Origin: Desulfobulbaceae bacterium
Lineage (GTDB): Bacteria > Desulfobacterota > Desulfobulbia > Desulfobulbales > Desulfobulbaceae
NCBI GenBank assembly: GCA_012744275.1
Contig: JAAYIE010000084.1
Coordinates: 1-64,000, forward strand
DNA length: 64,000 nucleotides
Direction of reading: 5' to 3'
Positions within the stretch are counted from its first letter, which is position 1. The number at the start of each line of letters is the position of its first letter. Positions 17,154-26,293 of this stretch are shown here, one piece after another. The notes beneath the pieces were generated by a model. That model saw only the letters and a list, made by a program, of their open reading frames with translations, was not told where the DNA came from and ran no database searches. A program made the translations under genes and the position numbers.

Positions 17154-18010
17154 GATAAGGTAGTTGCCTCAGCAGACATTACCTGGCTGAGGCGGATGAA
17201 ATCGGCAAGCGTCAGGGTCTCGGCACGTGCTGTTGCTGCAATGCCTGCCCGGTTGAGGAGTGCGGCCAGCAGAGTCTTGTTTGCCTCAAGAGGGCTCAGG
17301 GCATTGAGCAAGGTTTTGCGACGTTGGGCAAAGGCGCTTCTGACGATGCGGCTGAACAGGGGCTGGTTAAAGCTGCCCAGGTGTTTAAGACGAGCGGGTT
17401 CGGGATAAAAAATCAGACGCAGCACCGTGGAATCCACCTGGGGGCGCGGGTGGAATTCCTCCGGGCCTACTTCCATAAGCTCTTCCACATCGGCACAGGC
17501 AGCCAGCAGTACCGTAGGTGCGCCGTAGGCTTTGCAGCCCGGTTGGGCACAGAGGCGCTGTGCCAGTTCCTTTTGCAGCATGATCACTGCCGAGTGCAGC
17601 ACTTCTTTGTGCTCCATCAGGTGGAAGAGGAAGGGGGTAGAAATGGAATAGGGCAGGTTGGCTACAATCTTAAGCCGGGCGCCAGGGTTGTATAGCTCAG
17701 CCAAATTTATTTTGAGGATATCGCCATGCACCAGGCGAACATTTCCCGGCAGGTCCTGCAGTTCTTCATGCAGGCGGATGATGCCGCTATCAGCTTCCAC
17801 TCCGATGACTTCGGCAGCAACCTCGGCAAGCGGCCGGGTGAGCGCCCCCAGGCCAACCCCAACCTCCACGACTGTGTCCTCGGGGCTGATTGTTGCCTGG
17901 GCAACTATACGACGGGCAGTATGCTCATGGACCAGAAAGTTTTGACCCAGGCGCTTGTGCGGTGCCAATCGGCGGGATTGCAGCAGTTGTTTGGTCTGAC
18001 GCAGGTTCAT
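17150..18010 (-). CDS. rsmA: 16S rRNA dimethyladenosine transferase RsmA/KsgA
   Basis: A 286-residue methyltransferase of normal KsgA length. It has HKRLGQNFLVHEHTARRIV at the N-terminus, the SAM-binding motif VVEVGVGLGALTRPL, the acidic VIGVEAD motif, and the catalytic NLPYSIST motif. The C-terminal helical domain includes SAFAQRRKTLLNAL. It dimethylates two adjacent adenines near the 3' end of 16S rRNA, late in small-subunit assembly. It lies 18 bp downstream of tsaD, in the same minus-strand direction. Confidence 0.96.
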   Translation of the reverse strand: MNLRQTKQLLQSRRLAPHKRLGQNFLVHEHTARRIVAQATISPEDTVVEVGVGLGALTRPLAEVAAEVIGVEADSGIIRLHEELQDLPGNVRLVHGDILKINLAELYNPGARLKIVANLPYSISTPFLFHLMEHKEVLHSAVIMLQKELAQRLCAQPGCKAYGAPTVLLAACADVEELMEVGPEEFHPRPQVDSTVLRLIFYPEPARLKHLGSFNQPLFSRIVRSAFAQRRKTLLNALSPLEANKTLLAALLNRAGIAATARAETLTLADFIRLSQVMSAEATTLS

Positions 18011-18028
18011 AACCCTTCCCCCTTAAAA

Positions 18029-19033
18029 TTAGTGCAGGGGCGAGCGGGAATAGGCATCGCTATCCGGCTGGGCCAGTTCACCTGCTAAGAAGGTGTGATA
18101 GCCTGCCAGCGCAATCATGGCTGCATTATCGGTGCAGTAGGCGGGCGAGGGTAAAAAGAGTCTGATACCTTCCTGCGCACAGCGCATCCGCATGCTTTCT
18201 CGTAGGTGCCGGTTGGCTGCCACTCCACCCCCCAGCACCACCCGCTGGTGCGTATTGGCGCGGGCTGCCAGGATGGTTTTATGCACCAATACCTCCACTA
18301 CCGCTTCTTGAAAAGAAGCACAGATATCACGTAGTTGCAAGGCTGAGATTTTTTGTCCAGTGGGAACGACATTGCGCACTGCAGTTTTCAGGCCACTGAA
18401 GCTAAAATCCAGGCTCTGTTTATTCAGCCAGGCCCTGGGAAAACTGTAGGCCTGTGGGTCGCCCTCTTCAGCCAGCCGGGCAACGATGGGGCCGCCTGGA
18501 TAATCGAGCCCAAGCATTTTAGCGACTTTATCAAAGGCTTCACCGGCAGCATCATCCCGGGTGCGACCCAGTCGGGTACAGGCGCTGGGGCTGTCTACAC
18601 GGAAAAGAGCGGTGTTGCCGCCCGAAACGATCAGGGCTGTGTAGGGAAAGTCAGGGGCATCTGTCTCCAGCAGACAGGAGAGCAGGTGGCCAGAGAGATG
18701 ATCCACCCCTACGCAGGGAAGGCTCCGTACCAGGGCCAGGGCCTTGGCAAAGGTAAAGCCCACCAGGAGTGAGCCCACCAGGCCTGGACCTTGGGTGGCG
18801 GCGATAAGTTCGATGTTGTCAAGTGCGACTCCGGCCTTATCCAGTGCTGCTGTCACCACGGGCTGAATGGCCTCGATATGTCTGCGCGAGGCTAATTCGG
18901 GCACAATACCGCCAAAGGGGCTGTGCACTTCGTTTTGGCTGCTTATAATGCTGGATAATACGCAGCGGCGCTCTACAGCAACCACGGCGGCCGCGGTATC
19001 GTCACAGGATGTTTCAATGGCCAAAGTGAGCAC
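18029..19033 (-). CDS. tsaD: tRNA N6-threonylcarbamoyladenosine transferase TsaD
   Basis: A 334-residue product from GTG 19033, chosen because AAGGA lies about 8 nt upstream and homologues start just before the IETSCD motif; a GTG at 19078 in the same frame is an alternative that adds 15 residues. Family motifs are TLAIETSCDDTAAAV, GGIVPELASRRHIE, the metal-binding HLSGHLLS, IVSGGNTALF, AGEAFDKVAKMLGLDYPGGP, and VLGGGVAANRHLR. TsaD transfers the threonylcarbamoyl group to A37 of ANN-decoding tRNAs with TsaB, TsaC and TsaE. It is divergent from moaA. Confidence 0.96.
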   Translation of the reverse strand: MLTLAIETSCDDTAAAVVAVERRCVLSSIISSQNEVHSPFGGIVPELASRRHIEAIQPVVTAALDKAGVALDNIELIAATQGPGLVGSLLVGFTFAKALALVRSLPCVGVDHLSGHLLSCLLETDAPDFPYTALIVSGGNTALFRVDSPSACTRLGRTRDDAAGEAFDKVAKMLGLDYPGGPIVARLAEEGDPQAYSFPRAWLNKQSLDFSFSGLKTAVRNVVPTGQKISALQLRDICASFQEAVVEVLVHKTILAARANTHQRVVLGGGVAANRHLRESMRMRCAQEGIRLFLPSPAYCTDNAAMIALAGYHTFLAGELAQPDSDAYSRSPLH

Positions 19034-19134
19034 GGCGCTTCCTTGCAAAGGCTGTAGAGCGGTGGTACAGACCTGCACCGGGCCCGCTCGACAGGTAAAT
19101 GAACATGAATTATTTCAGGCGGTAAACATACCCC

Positions 19135-20184
19135 ATGAACAGAGAAAATACCAGTACAGCACCTGCTTCCACCGCTTCACTGCTCGACCCCTTTTCTCGC
19201 AGCATATCCTATCTCAGGCTCAGCCTTACAGACCGTTGCAACCTGCGTTGCCTTTACTGTGTGACCGAGGAGGAGGCTGAGGGTTCTCTTTGTAAATTGC
19301 AGCATGAAGATTTGCTCAGTTATGAAGAGATGTTAAGGGTAGTGCGGGTGGCAGTGGCCATGGGCATCGGCAAGCTGCGCATCACTGGTGGCGAACCACT
19401 GATCAGGCGCAATGTGCTCGATTTTATTGGAGCTTTGGGTGCGATTCCAGGCCTCAATGATATTCGCCTGACCACTAACGGTGTTCTTTTTGCTGACAAG
19501 GCCGAACAGCTTTTTGCCGCAGGGGTGGGCAAGGTGAACTTCAGTCTGGATTCGCTTGAACCCGAGCGTTTTGCCCGTATCACCGGAAAGGATTGCTGGC
19601 ATCAGGTATGGCGCAGCATAGAAAAGGCTATGGCGGTCGGCTTCACCCCAGTGAAGCTGAATGTGGTGGCCATGCGTGGGGTCAATGATGATGAATTCGA
19701 GGATTTTGCGCGTTTATCCCAGCGTTTACCGCTGCAGGTGCGTTTTATCGAATTCATGCCCATGGGAGCCAGCAGCCGCTGGAATCGGGGCATGTATATA
19801 AGCAGCGATGCCATTATGGCGACCATCAGCCGCCTGGGTGAGCTCATACCGATGGAGCGTGCCCACCGAGATGGCCCGGCCCGCGTCTACCGCCTGGGGG
19901 AGGATGCACTAGGTACCCTTGGTTTTATCAGCCCGATCAGCCACCATTTTTGTGATCATTGCAATCGCCTGCGTCTGACCTCGGCCGGAGCCCTGCGTTC
20001 CTGCCTGTTGCACGATGAGGAAATCGACCTGCGGCCTATCTTGCGAACCAGTCAAGACGATGCCTTGATTCGTGCCGCTATTTTGCAGGCCATTCACAAT
20101 AAGCCCAAGGGACACCAGTTGGAAAAACGGTTGCGGGATAGCGGGGGTGATTGCCATGGGCGTATGTCCCGCATCGGTGGTTGA
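19135..20184 (+). CDS. moaA: GTP 3',8-cyclase MoaA (molybdenum cofactor biosynthesis)
   Basis: A 349-residue radical SAM enzyme. The N-terminal cluster CNLRCLYC sits in the LRLSLTDR context. The GGEP-type motif appears as ITGGEPLIRR. The C-terminal second cluster is in the HHFCDHCNRLRLT segment, with a further Cys in GALRSCL. MoaA performs the first step of molybdopterin synthesis from GTP, which fits the two molybdoenzymes encoded in this window. The usual C-terminal GG is present (RIGG). No SD-like sequence is obvious before the ATG. A dispersed repeat begins at the stop codon. Confidence 0.95.
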   Translation: MNRENTSTAPASTASLLDPFSRSISYLRLSLTDRCNLRCLYCVTEEEAEGSLCKLQHEDLLSYEEMLRVVRVAVAMGIGKLRITGGEPLIRRNVLDFIGALGAIPGLNDIRLTTNGVLFADKAEQLFAAGVGKVNFSLDSLEPERFARITGKDCWHQVWRSIEKAMAVGFTPVKLNVVAMRGVNDDEFEDFARLSQRLPLQVRFIEFMPMGASSRWNRGMYISSDAIMATISRLGELIPMERAHRDGPARVYRLGEDALGTLGFISPISHHFCDHCNRLRLTSAGALRSCLLHDEEIDLRPILRTSQDDALIRAAILQAIHNKPKGHQLEKRLRDSGGDCHGRMSRIGG

Positions 20185-20300
20185 TTCCAGTTCCATTTAA
20201 AGTGCTATCTGCGTCGCCATTCGTTGGATGCTCCTCAGTGTACGCCTGTGCCGTCGTCTCCTTACCTCATTGATACATTTCTTTGATCTGGAACTGGCAT
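20184..20300 (-). repeat. Dispersed intergenic repeat, copy A
   Basis: On the plus strand it begins ATTCCAGTTCCATTTAAAG and ends CTTTGATCTGGAACTGGCA, which are near inverted copies of each other. The internal core (minus strand) reads CACAGGCGTACAC, shared with the other copies. It fills the gap between the convergent moaA and aminotransferase genes and starts at the moaA stop codon. Confidence 0.7.
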
Positions 20301-20396
20301 AATACCATCTCGTTTTCTGCTCCTTTTAACCAGCGTTTTTGCTGGGTGGCCTGAGCAATTTTTCTTGCGCCATCCAGTAGCCATCCCTGATTGGAA

Positions 20397-21578
20397 TTAG
20401 CGTTTGAGCCAACGCTCCATACGGTCAAAGGCCTCGTTGATTTCACTTTCCTCCCCGCCAAAGGAGAGGCGCAGGTGCCCTTCACCACCCTTACCAAAAC
20501 CACTGGTGGGGATGGTAATTACCCTGGCTTCATGCAGGATGCGAAGCGCCACACTGAGTGCATCCTCCTGGCTGAAGAGGTAGCGTGCCATCACATAAAA
20601 AGCACCTTGGGGCGGCACAAAGCTGAAAAAATCGTGCAGGCGCTCCAGCCGTGCACAGCACAAATCCCGGCGTTTATACAGGGCAGCCTTGGTTGCTGCG
20701 AGCCACTGGCGATTGGCGCTGCTGTCTTCCAGCGCAGCCAGGGCTGCATGCTGCGAGGGCGTGGGCGCACAAATGGCGGTGGCATCGTGCACCTTCATGA
20801 TCTCTTGCATAAGCGGGCGACTGGCTGTTACCCAGCCCACTCGCCAGCCGGTGAGCGCGTATTTTTTGGAGAGTGAAGCTATCAAAACCACCCGTTCACG
20901 GAAACGTGGCAGGCTGAAGGGCGAGATACGGGAAATGTTGTCATACACTAGGTAATCGTAGGTTTCATCACAGATCAGGGCAAGATTGTACTGCTCGGCC
21001 AGGGTGCAAAGTGCGAGTATTTCTTCATTGCTGAGGGCATTCCCAGTAGGATTTCCGGGTGTACACAGCATAATAGCCCTGGTTTTGGGCGTGATGCTTT
21101 GCTCCAGGGCTGCCAAATCCAAACCCCAATTCTTGTCCAGCGGAGCAAACACCGGGTTACCGCCTGCCAACAGAATCTGCTCGATATAGGAGGCGTAGCT
21201 GGGCGAAGGAAGAATAACCTCATCACCTTCGTCGACCAGGGTGAGTACAGTGCAGAGCAGAGCCTCCATGCCACCCACGGTCACACAGATTTCCGTTTCA
21301 GGATCAGCTTCTATGTTTTTTTCTTCATGAAGAAGCCGGGCCAAGCGCGTACGCAGGGCAGGCATACCGGTTTGTAGGCTGTACTTGCCGCAGGATGGAT
21401 CCTTTTGCAGTACCCTGCACATGGCATCCACCACTGGCGGTGGAGTGGCAAAAGAGGGCACGCCCTGGCCCAGGGAAACACAAGCGCCGATGCGCGCCGC
21501 CTCAATGGCCATGTTCTTGGTGGCAGAAGGCGCAATGGCCTGCACCCGGCGGCTCACGGGCAGTGTATACTTCTTCAC
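20397..21578 (-). CDS. PLP-dependent class I/II aminotransferase
   Basis: A 393-residue fold-type I aminotransferase. It has an N-terminal substrate-side SLGQGVPSF, the large-domain TPGNPTGNALS, and CDETYDYLVYD, where Asp and Tyr contact the cofactor. The PLP lysine is in SLSKKYALTGWRVGW, and the phosphate/carboxylate arginine is in HLRLSFGG. It moves an amino group from an amino acid to a 2-oxo acid; the exact substrate cannot be read. Its start overlaps the stop of the FAD-linked oxidase by 4 bp, making it the last gene of a six-gene amino-acid uptake and oxidation operon. Confidence 0.88.
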   Translation of the reverse strand: MKKYTLPVSRRVQAIAPSATKNMAIEAARIGACVSLGQGVPSFATPPPVVDAMCRVLQKDPSCGKYSLQTGMPALRTRLARLLHEEKNIEADPETEICVTVGGMEALLCTVLTLVDEGDEVILPSPSYASYIEQILLAGGNPVFAPLDKNWGLDLAALEQSITPKTRAIMLCTPGNPTGNALSNEEILALCTLAEQYNLALICDETYDYLVYDNISRISPFSLPRFRERVVLIASLSKKYALTGWRVGWVTASRPLMQEIMKVHDATAICAPTPSQHAALAALEDSSANRQWLAATKAALYKRRDLCCARLERLHDFFSFVPPQGAFYVMARYLFSQEDALSVALRILHEARVITIPTSGFGKGGEGHLRLSFGGEESEINEAFDRMERWLKR

Positions 21579-22948
21579 GGGAAAATTTTTCCTGGGTTGA
21601 GGATTTTGTTGGGATCAAAAAATTCTTTGATGCTGCGCTGCAAGGCCAGCATGGGCTCAGGCAACTCCATGGCAATGTAGGGTTTTTTGGCAATGCCGAT
21701 ACCGTGCTCGCCCGAAATGGTACCGCCCAGATCCAGTACCAGGGCCAGAAGGGCGCGTACCCCTGCGTGGGCTCGGTCAGCCAGGCCGACATCCTGGGTG
21801 GTGATGTTGAGGTGAATATTGCCGTCGCCCGCATGGCCAAAGGCAAAAATTTCGAGCTGGTAGCGTTTTTCGTAGTCGGGCAGGGCGTTGACCAGTGGGG
21901 CAATGGCACTGATTGGTACGGTCACGTCTTCCGACAGGTACAGGGCCGCATAGTCGTGGATGCGCAGACTCACTTGCCGCCGCACTTCCCAAATTTTCTG
22001 CCGTTGGCTGCTGTTTGTGGCTGGCAAAGTGTCGATGGTGCCATGGGCGAGCATCAGTTTACGGATGGTCTCCATTTCTTCGGCAATGGCCGTGGCCGGG
22101 CCGTCCAACTCCAGGATGAGCAGAGAAGGCTTGCCTGCGGGCAGGGCAAAGGGCAGCAGTTCTCCCACCAAGGCAAGGCAGCGATGATCCAGCACCTCAA
22201 TGGCGCAGGGCAAATGGCCTGCCTGCATAATCGTGGCCACATTTTCCATGGCGCAGGTCACCGAGGGAAAGGCGCAGAGCAGGGTTTGCACTGCTGCTGG
22301 TTTGGGCAACAGTTTGAGCAGCAGCGCGGTGATGACCGCAAGTGTGCCTTCGCTCCCCACCAGAAGGTTGGTCAAGTCGTAGCCCACCACGCCCTTTCTG
22401 GTGCGCACCCCGGTGCGTACGCATTCGCCGTTGGGCAGCACAGCCTCTAGCCCCAATATATAATCGCGGGTGGTGCCATACTTTACACAGGCCGGACCAC
22501 CAGCATCGGTGGCGGCATTACCGCCAATGGTGCTCAGGTCCATACCTGCCGGATCGGGCGGGTAGAACATGCCTGCCTCCCAAGCCACCTCCCGCACCTT
22601 TTGGCTGATCACTCCAGCCTCCGCCTCCATAAGAAAATTTTCATGATCAATCAGGCGGATGCGGTTTAAATCCTCTAAAGACAGCACTACCCCACCCTGA
22701 TGGGCCAGGCAGGCTCCAGCTAGACCAGATCCGCCGCCCCGGGGGGTCACCGGAAAGCCGTACGCATTGGCCAGCCTGAGCAGGGTTTGGATATCCTCTG
22801 TGTTTTGCGCTCGTACCACCAGTTCAGGGATAAAATGCAGGCCAGAGGCATCTGAGCAGTACTTATGGAGGGCTTCAGGCTCGGAAAGCACAGCCCCTGG
22901 GCTCAACTGGTTAGAGAGCGTATCTTTGATGGTATCAGCAAGAAGCAT
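21575..22948 (-). CDS. FAD-linked 2-hydroxyacid oxidase/dehydrogenase, GlcD-like
   Basis: The ATG at 22948 gives 457 residues; an upstream TTG is possible but less likely. The FAD_binding_4 domain has TPRGGGSGLAGACLA and DLSTIGGNAATDAGGP. The FAD-oxidase C-terminal domain has FAFGHAGDGNIHLN and GGTISGEHGIGIAKK. These are the hallmarks of glycolate oxidase GlcD and D-lactate dehydrogenases. It would oxidise a D-2-hydroxy acid and pass electrons to a quinone or electron-transfer protein. No GlcE/GlcF partner is next to it. Placement between an amino-acid ABC transporter and an aminotransferase suggests a role in amino acid or hydroxyacid catabolism (inference). Confidence 0.88.
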   Translation of the reverse strand: MLLADTIKDTLSNQLSPGAVLSEPEALHKYCSDASGLHFIPELVVRAQNTEDIQTLLRLANAYGFPVTPRGGGSGLAGACLAHQGGVVLSLEDLNRIRLIDHENFLMEAEAGVISQKVREVAWEAGMFYPPDPAGMDLSTIGGNAATDAGGPACVKYGTTRDYILGLEAVLPNGECVRTGVRTRKGVVGYDLTNLLVGSEGTLAVITALLLKLLPKPAAVQTLLCAFPSVTCAMENVATIMQAGHLPCAIEVLDHRCLALVGELLPFALPAGKPSLLILELDGPATAIAEEMETIRKLMLAHGTIDTLPATNSSQRQKIWEVRRQVSLRIHDYAALYLSEDVTVPISAIAPLVNALPDYEKRYQLEIFAFGHAGDGNIHLNITTQDVGLADRAHAGVRALLALVLDLGGTISGEHGIGIAKKPYIAMELPEPMLALQRSIKEFFDPNKILNPGKIFP

Positions 22949-22983
22949 GGCAGGGAGGGAACAGAGCAAGGAAAGGAGCGCTT

Positions 22984-23652
22984 TCAGTTGCGGCCGAATC
23001 CGGGAATGTAGAGAAGCTTTTCAATTTTTTTCAGCGCCAGCATGGCCAGGCTGACCAGTATCAGGTAGTAGACTGCGATCACCGCAAAAACCTCGGTGAA
23101 GCGAAAATACTCGGTGGCAATGGTCTTGCCCTCACCGGTGAGTTCCATGCAGGTGACAATATAAGCCAGGGACGAGTATTTAATCAGATAAATTATTTCA
23201 TTGCCGCAGCCATGTAAAGCCCGCCGAATGGCTTGGGGCACAATGATGGATTGCAGAGTTTGCCGGGTGCTGAAGCCCAGCGCCTGTGCTCCCAGATACT
23301 GTCCTTTTTTGATGGAGAGCAGGGCTCCGCGAATGTATTCACTTTGATAGGCGGCGCTGCACAGAATAAAGCCGATAACTGCGGCACTGTAAGGGCTCAG
23401 GTAGATGCCCAGATTGGGTAGGCCGAAATACAGGATGAAGAGTTGCACCACCAGGGGGGTGCCACGGAAGAGCGCGGCATAGAAATCACCAATTTTTCGC
23501 ATCCAGGGCTGGCCGAAGGCGCGGATGGTTCCGGCCACAATACCAATAAGCACGCCACCGCAGGCCGAGGGCACAATCAGGGCCACACTCATGAGCAGCC
23601 CCTGGTTGAGGGCGCTGAGCAGGTCGTGGTAAAAGGGTGAAAGCGTCAACAC
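22984..23652 (-). CDS. Amino acid ABC transporter permease (HisM/GlnP type)
   Basis: A 222-residue product from GTG 23652, which has GGAGA 6-7 nt upstream and overlaps the stop of the ATPase gene. A TTG further upstream is a weaker alternative. Several transmembrane helices are present, along with the family signatures FRGTPLVVQLFILYFG and the EAA loop EYIRGALLSIKKGQYLGAQA. It is one of two permease subunits that would form the membrane pore of a polar amino acid importer. The order in the operon is binding protein, permease, ATPase, this permease. Confidence 0.92.
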   Translation of the reverse strand: MLTLSPFYHDLLSALNQGLLMSVALIVPSACGGVLIGIVAGTIRAFGQPWMRKIGDFYAALFRGTPLVVQLFILYFGLPNLGIYLSPYSAAVIGFILCSAAYQSEYIRGALLSIKKGQYLGAQALGFSTRQTLQSIIVPQAIRRALHGCGNEIIYLIKYSSLAYIVTCMELTGEGKTIATEYFRFTEVFAVIAVYYLILVSLAMLALKKIEKLLYIPGFGRN

Positions 23653-24428
23653 GTGCCGTCTCCATCGGCAATTTCGCTTAAGCGTTCGCAAAAACCTACG
23701 CTCTTGCTGCCACAGCCTGGACAGAGCAACTGCGCCGGTTCACCCTGCTCCACAATCACACCGGCCTCCATGAAGAGGATTTCATCGGCTAGGTTTGAGA
23801 TCAGGCTGATCTGGTGGGTGGCCATGAGCATAGTCATACCTTTGCCGGCCAGGGTGCGGATAACGGCAATTACCTCACCGATCAGTTCTGGATCCAGGGC
23901 ACTGGTGGGTTCATCCAGGAGCAGTACTTGTGGGTCCATGGCTAGGGCTCGGGCAATGGCCACCCGTTGTTTCTGTCCGCCGGAAAGCTGGGCCGGATAC
24001 AGCTCTGCCTTATTACCTAGGCCCACCTGCTCCAGTTCCAGCATGGCCCGCTCCTGGGCTTGGCTACGGCTGATTTTCCTAACCTTGCGCAGGGCAATGG
24101 TAATGTTGTCAAGCGCGTTCAGGTGGTCAAACAGGTTGAAATCCTGAAAGATCATGCCTACCTGCTGGCGCAGTTGGTACAGGTTTTTTTTGTCGTGCAG
24201 ATCAATCACCTGCCCGCTTAAACTGATGCTGCCCTCATCCGGCAGCACCAGACAGTTGAGGCACTGCAAGAGCGTACTCTTACCGCCCCCCGAGGGACCG
24301 ATCAGAATCTTGATTTCCCCCCGCCCCAGGCCCACGCTCACCCCTTTGAGGATACGCTGGCCGGAAAAGGACTTGCTGAGATTTTCAGCCTGTAAAATGG
24401 GGACAGTTGGGGCAGCAGCGTTATTCAT
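23646..24428 (-). CDS. Amino acid ABC transporter ATP-binding protein
   Basis: A 260-residue ATPase. It has Walker A GPSGGGKST, Q-loop MIFQDFNLFDHLN, signature LSGGQKQRVAIARAL, Walker B LLLDEPTSALDP and H-loop ATHQISL, all intact. The set is the PAAT (GlnQ/HisP) type. The C-terminus has an unusual short cysteine-containing tail (PGCGSKSVGFCERL) that is not part of the core. It overlaps the upstream permease gene by 4 bp, consistent with tight coupling. Confidence 0.95.
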   Translation of the reverse strand: MNNAAAPTVPILQAENLSKSFSGQRILKGVSVGLGRGEIKILIGPSGGGKSTLLQCLNCLVLPDEGSISLSGQVIDLHDKKNLYQLRQQVGMIFQDFNLFDHLNALDNITIALRKVRKISRSQAQERAMLELEQVGLGNKAELYPAQLSGGQKQRVAIARALAMDPQVLLLDEPTSALDPELIGEVIAVIRTLAGKGMTMLMATHQISLISNLADEILFMEAGVIVEQGEPAQLLCPGCGSKSVGFCERLSEIADGDGTC

Positions 24429-25105
24429 GACTTTTCTTCTTCAGTGTAACCAGGAATGCGCACTTTGTGCTCCAGTTTACGCAGGGCCGTGACTCCGGCC
24501 CAGGTAAGGAAAAAGTAGAGCAGACCAGCGGCCAGGTAGAGGGGCAGGTGCTGATAGGTGCGCGAAGCAACGAATTGGGCCCTGGCCATGATTTCCGGTG
24601 CGCCGATGACAAAAGCCAGGGCAGAATCCTTGAGGATGATGGAGTATTCGTTGGACCAGGCTGGGATGGAGATGCGCAGTGCCTGCGGCAAGATGATGGA
24701 GCGAATGGCCGCTGCCTCGCTCATACCCAAGGCGCTGGCTGCCCGAAATTGCCCTTGTGGCAGCGACATGATCGCCCCACGGAAGATGTTAGCCTGATAG
24801 GCGCCGGTGGTCAGTCCCAGTACCGCCGCAACCGCGGCCAGGGCAGGTATCTGGATGTTCAAATGCGGAAAGAGGCCGAAGTAAAAGAGAAAAAGCAGGG
24901 CCAGGATGGGAACACCCCTGAAAAACCACAGGTAGGCCGTCAGTGCCCATTTGAGCCATCTGGGGCCGTACACCAGCCCTACAGCAGCCAATACCCCGAT
25001 AAAGAGGCCGATAAACATGGCCGCGATGACAATAAGCCCCGTGTTTATTGCTCCAAACAGCAGATAGGGAAAGGCATCGAGGACGGCGTTGAGTTGGGCC
25101 TGCAT
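24425..25105 (-). CDS. Amino acid ABC transporter permease (HisQ/GlnP type)
   Basis: A 226-residue membrane protein with an N-terminal helix NTGLIVIAAMFIGLFIGVLA, the signature WFFRGVPILALLFLFYFG, and the EAA loop ANIFRGAIMSLPQGQFRAA. It is the partner of the permease at 22984-23652. The two subunits are distinct paralogues, so the transporter is probably heterodimeric in the membrane. It lies downstream of the binding-protein gene, separated by 175 bp that hold a strong hairpin. Confidence 0.93.
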   Translation of the reverse strand: MQAQLNAVLDAFPYLLFGAINTGLIVIAAMFIGLFIGVLAAVGLVYGPRWLKWALTAYLWFFRGVPILALLFLFYFGLFPHLNIQIPALAAVAAVLGLTTGAYQANIFRGAIMSLPQGQFRAASALGMSEAAAIRSIILPQALRISIPAWSNEYSIILKDSALAFVIGAPEIMARAQFVASRTYQHLPLYLAAGLLYFFLTWAGVTALRKLEHKVRIPGYTEEEKS

Positions 25106-25234
25106 GGAGATAGTTTTGGGTGCGCTTAATTAAGCTTAAGTGTGCGTGGATTAGCGTGCAATCAGAACGATCAGGCTGAGCCGGGGGCGAGCCGGCTGTA
25201 TCTTTGGGATATGCATTAAGATATCGCATCACAA

Positions 25235-25270
25235 CGTGTAGCACAGGCACACAGGTGCCTGTGCTACACG
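25235..25270 (-). promoter_or_regulatory. Strong intercistronic hairpin after the binding-protein gene
   Basis: A perfect 16-bp stem (25235-25250 with 25255-25270) with a four-base loop begins 10 bp downstream of the binding-protein stop. No T-run follows on the minus strand. Such hairpins often protect the binding-protein mRNA and raise its expression relative to the permease genes (known from malE-malF type operons; here inferred). Confidence 0.6.
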
Positions 25271-25280
25271 CAGGAAGAAA

Positions 25281-26024
25281 TTATTTGTCCAGATCGTATT
25301 TCTGGATCAGCTCTTCCCAGTACGGGGTAGCCATCAATTTTTTCAGGCTGGCATTAACCTTGTCCAATAGTTCCGTGTCTTCCTTGCGTATCGCATAGCC
25401 AAAATCCTCTTCCTGCATACCAAAGGTGCCCAGAATTTTTACATCCTTTTTGGATACAGCGTCATTGGCCGGGGCATCGTCCATGGCAGCGGCATCAATG
25501 CGGCCGTTGAGCAGATCTTCCACGGCGAGTGGCGCTGAGCTGTAGTAGCGCAGGGTAACATTATAGCCCTTGGCCGCGATCTCATCCTTGAGCCATTTGG
25601 CCTCGGTGGTGCCCTGTTGCACGCCTAGGATTTTCTTGGTGGTATACACGTCTTCAACAGTCAAAGCTGAATCTTTTTTTACCACAAAAACCTGCTTGAT
25701 GATCCAGTAGGGGATGGTGAAATTAACCTGTTTGGCGCGTTCCGGGTTGATGCTCATACCAGAGGCGATGATATCGATTTTTTTGGTGACCAAGCTGGTG
25801 ACGATTCCGTCCCATTCGATGGGTACATGGCTTATTTCCATGCCCAGATCCTTGGCGATCCAATCCATGGCATCTACGTCAAAGCCACTGGGTTTACCGG
25901 TTTTGTCAATGAAGGCAAAAGGCGGAAAATTGGCGTCGATGCCATTAACAAGCTTGCCAGAGGCCAAAGCCTGGCCTGAGAACAGAAACAGGGCACAGAG
26001 GGAGAACAGGAGCAGTTTTCGCAT
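25281..26024 (-). CDS. Periplasmic amino acid-binding protein of the ABC transporter (SBP_bac_3)
   Basis: A 247-residue protein with signal peptide MRKLLLFSLCALFLFSGQALA. The solute-binding family 3 pattern follows: GIDANFPPFAFIDKTGKPSGF (20-residue core), WDGIVTSLVTKKIDIIASGM with RAKQVNFTIPYW, and a later VQQGTTEAKWL hinge. The ligand-side Arg after SINPE (ERAKQV) and an Asp in AAAMDDAPAN suit binding of a polar amino acid. It heads the minus-strand operon. An AAGGA ribosome-binding site lies about 7 nt upstream of the ATG. Confidence 0.93.
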   Translation of the reverse strand: MRKLLLFSLCALFLFSGQALASGKLVNGIDANFPPFAFIDKTGKPSGFDVDAMDWIAKDLGMEISHVPIEWDGIVTSLVTKKIDIIASGMSINPERAKQVNFTIPYWIIKQVFVVKKDSALTVEDVYTTKKILGVQQGTTEAKWLKDEIAAKGYNVTLRYYSSAPLAVEDLLNGRIDAAAMDDAPANDAVSKKDVKILGTFGMQEEDFGYAIRKEDTELLDKVNASLKKLMATPYWEELIQKYDLDK

Positions 26025-26293
26025 GGTCGGTTCCTTGGTTTGTGCTTGGCGTTGACACCGGCCTGGCTTGCCTGGGCCGGTATAAATGAAAGGTAATGCC
26101 TACTAATTGCCATAGGCTAGGATGGTTGATATAGTTAAAAAGTACCGTGGTGTCAATGATTCATCCTTGTACGCCATCGGTTTCAATTAGCGCAATTTTA
26201 GCACAGCACGAGTGTTCACAGATCAAGTCGTGGCTGCATAATAATTGCTGAAAAGTATGCAGAGCGCACGTTAGCAATAGGGAGGACAAAATC

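Noticed and set aside
18029..19033. The HLSGH motif of TsaD as a possible active-site change
   Set aside because: The two metal-binding His residues are kept, and the middle residue is variable in the family.
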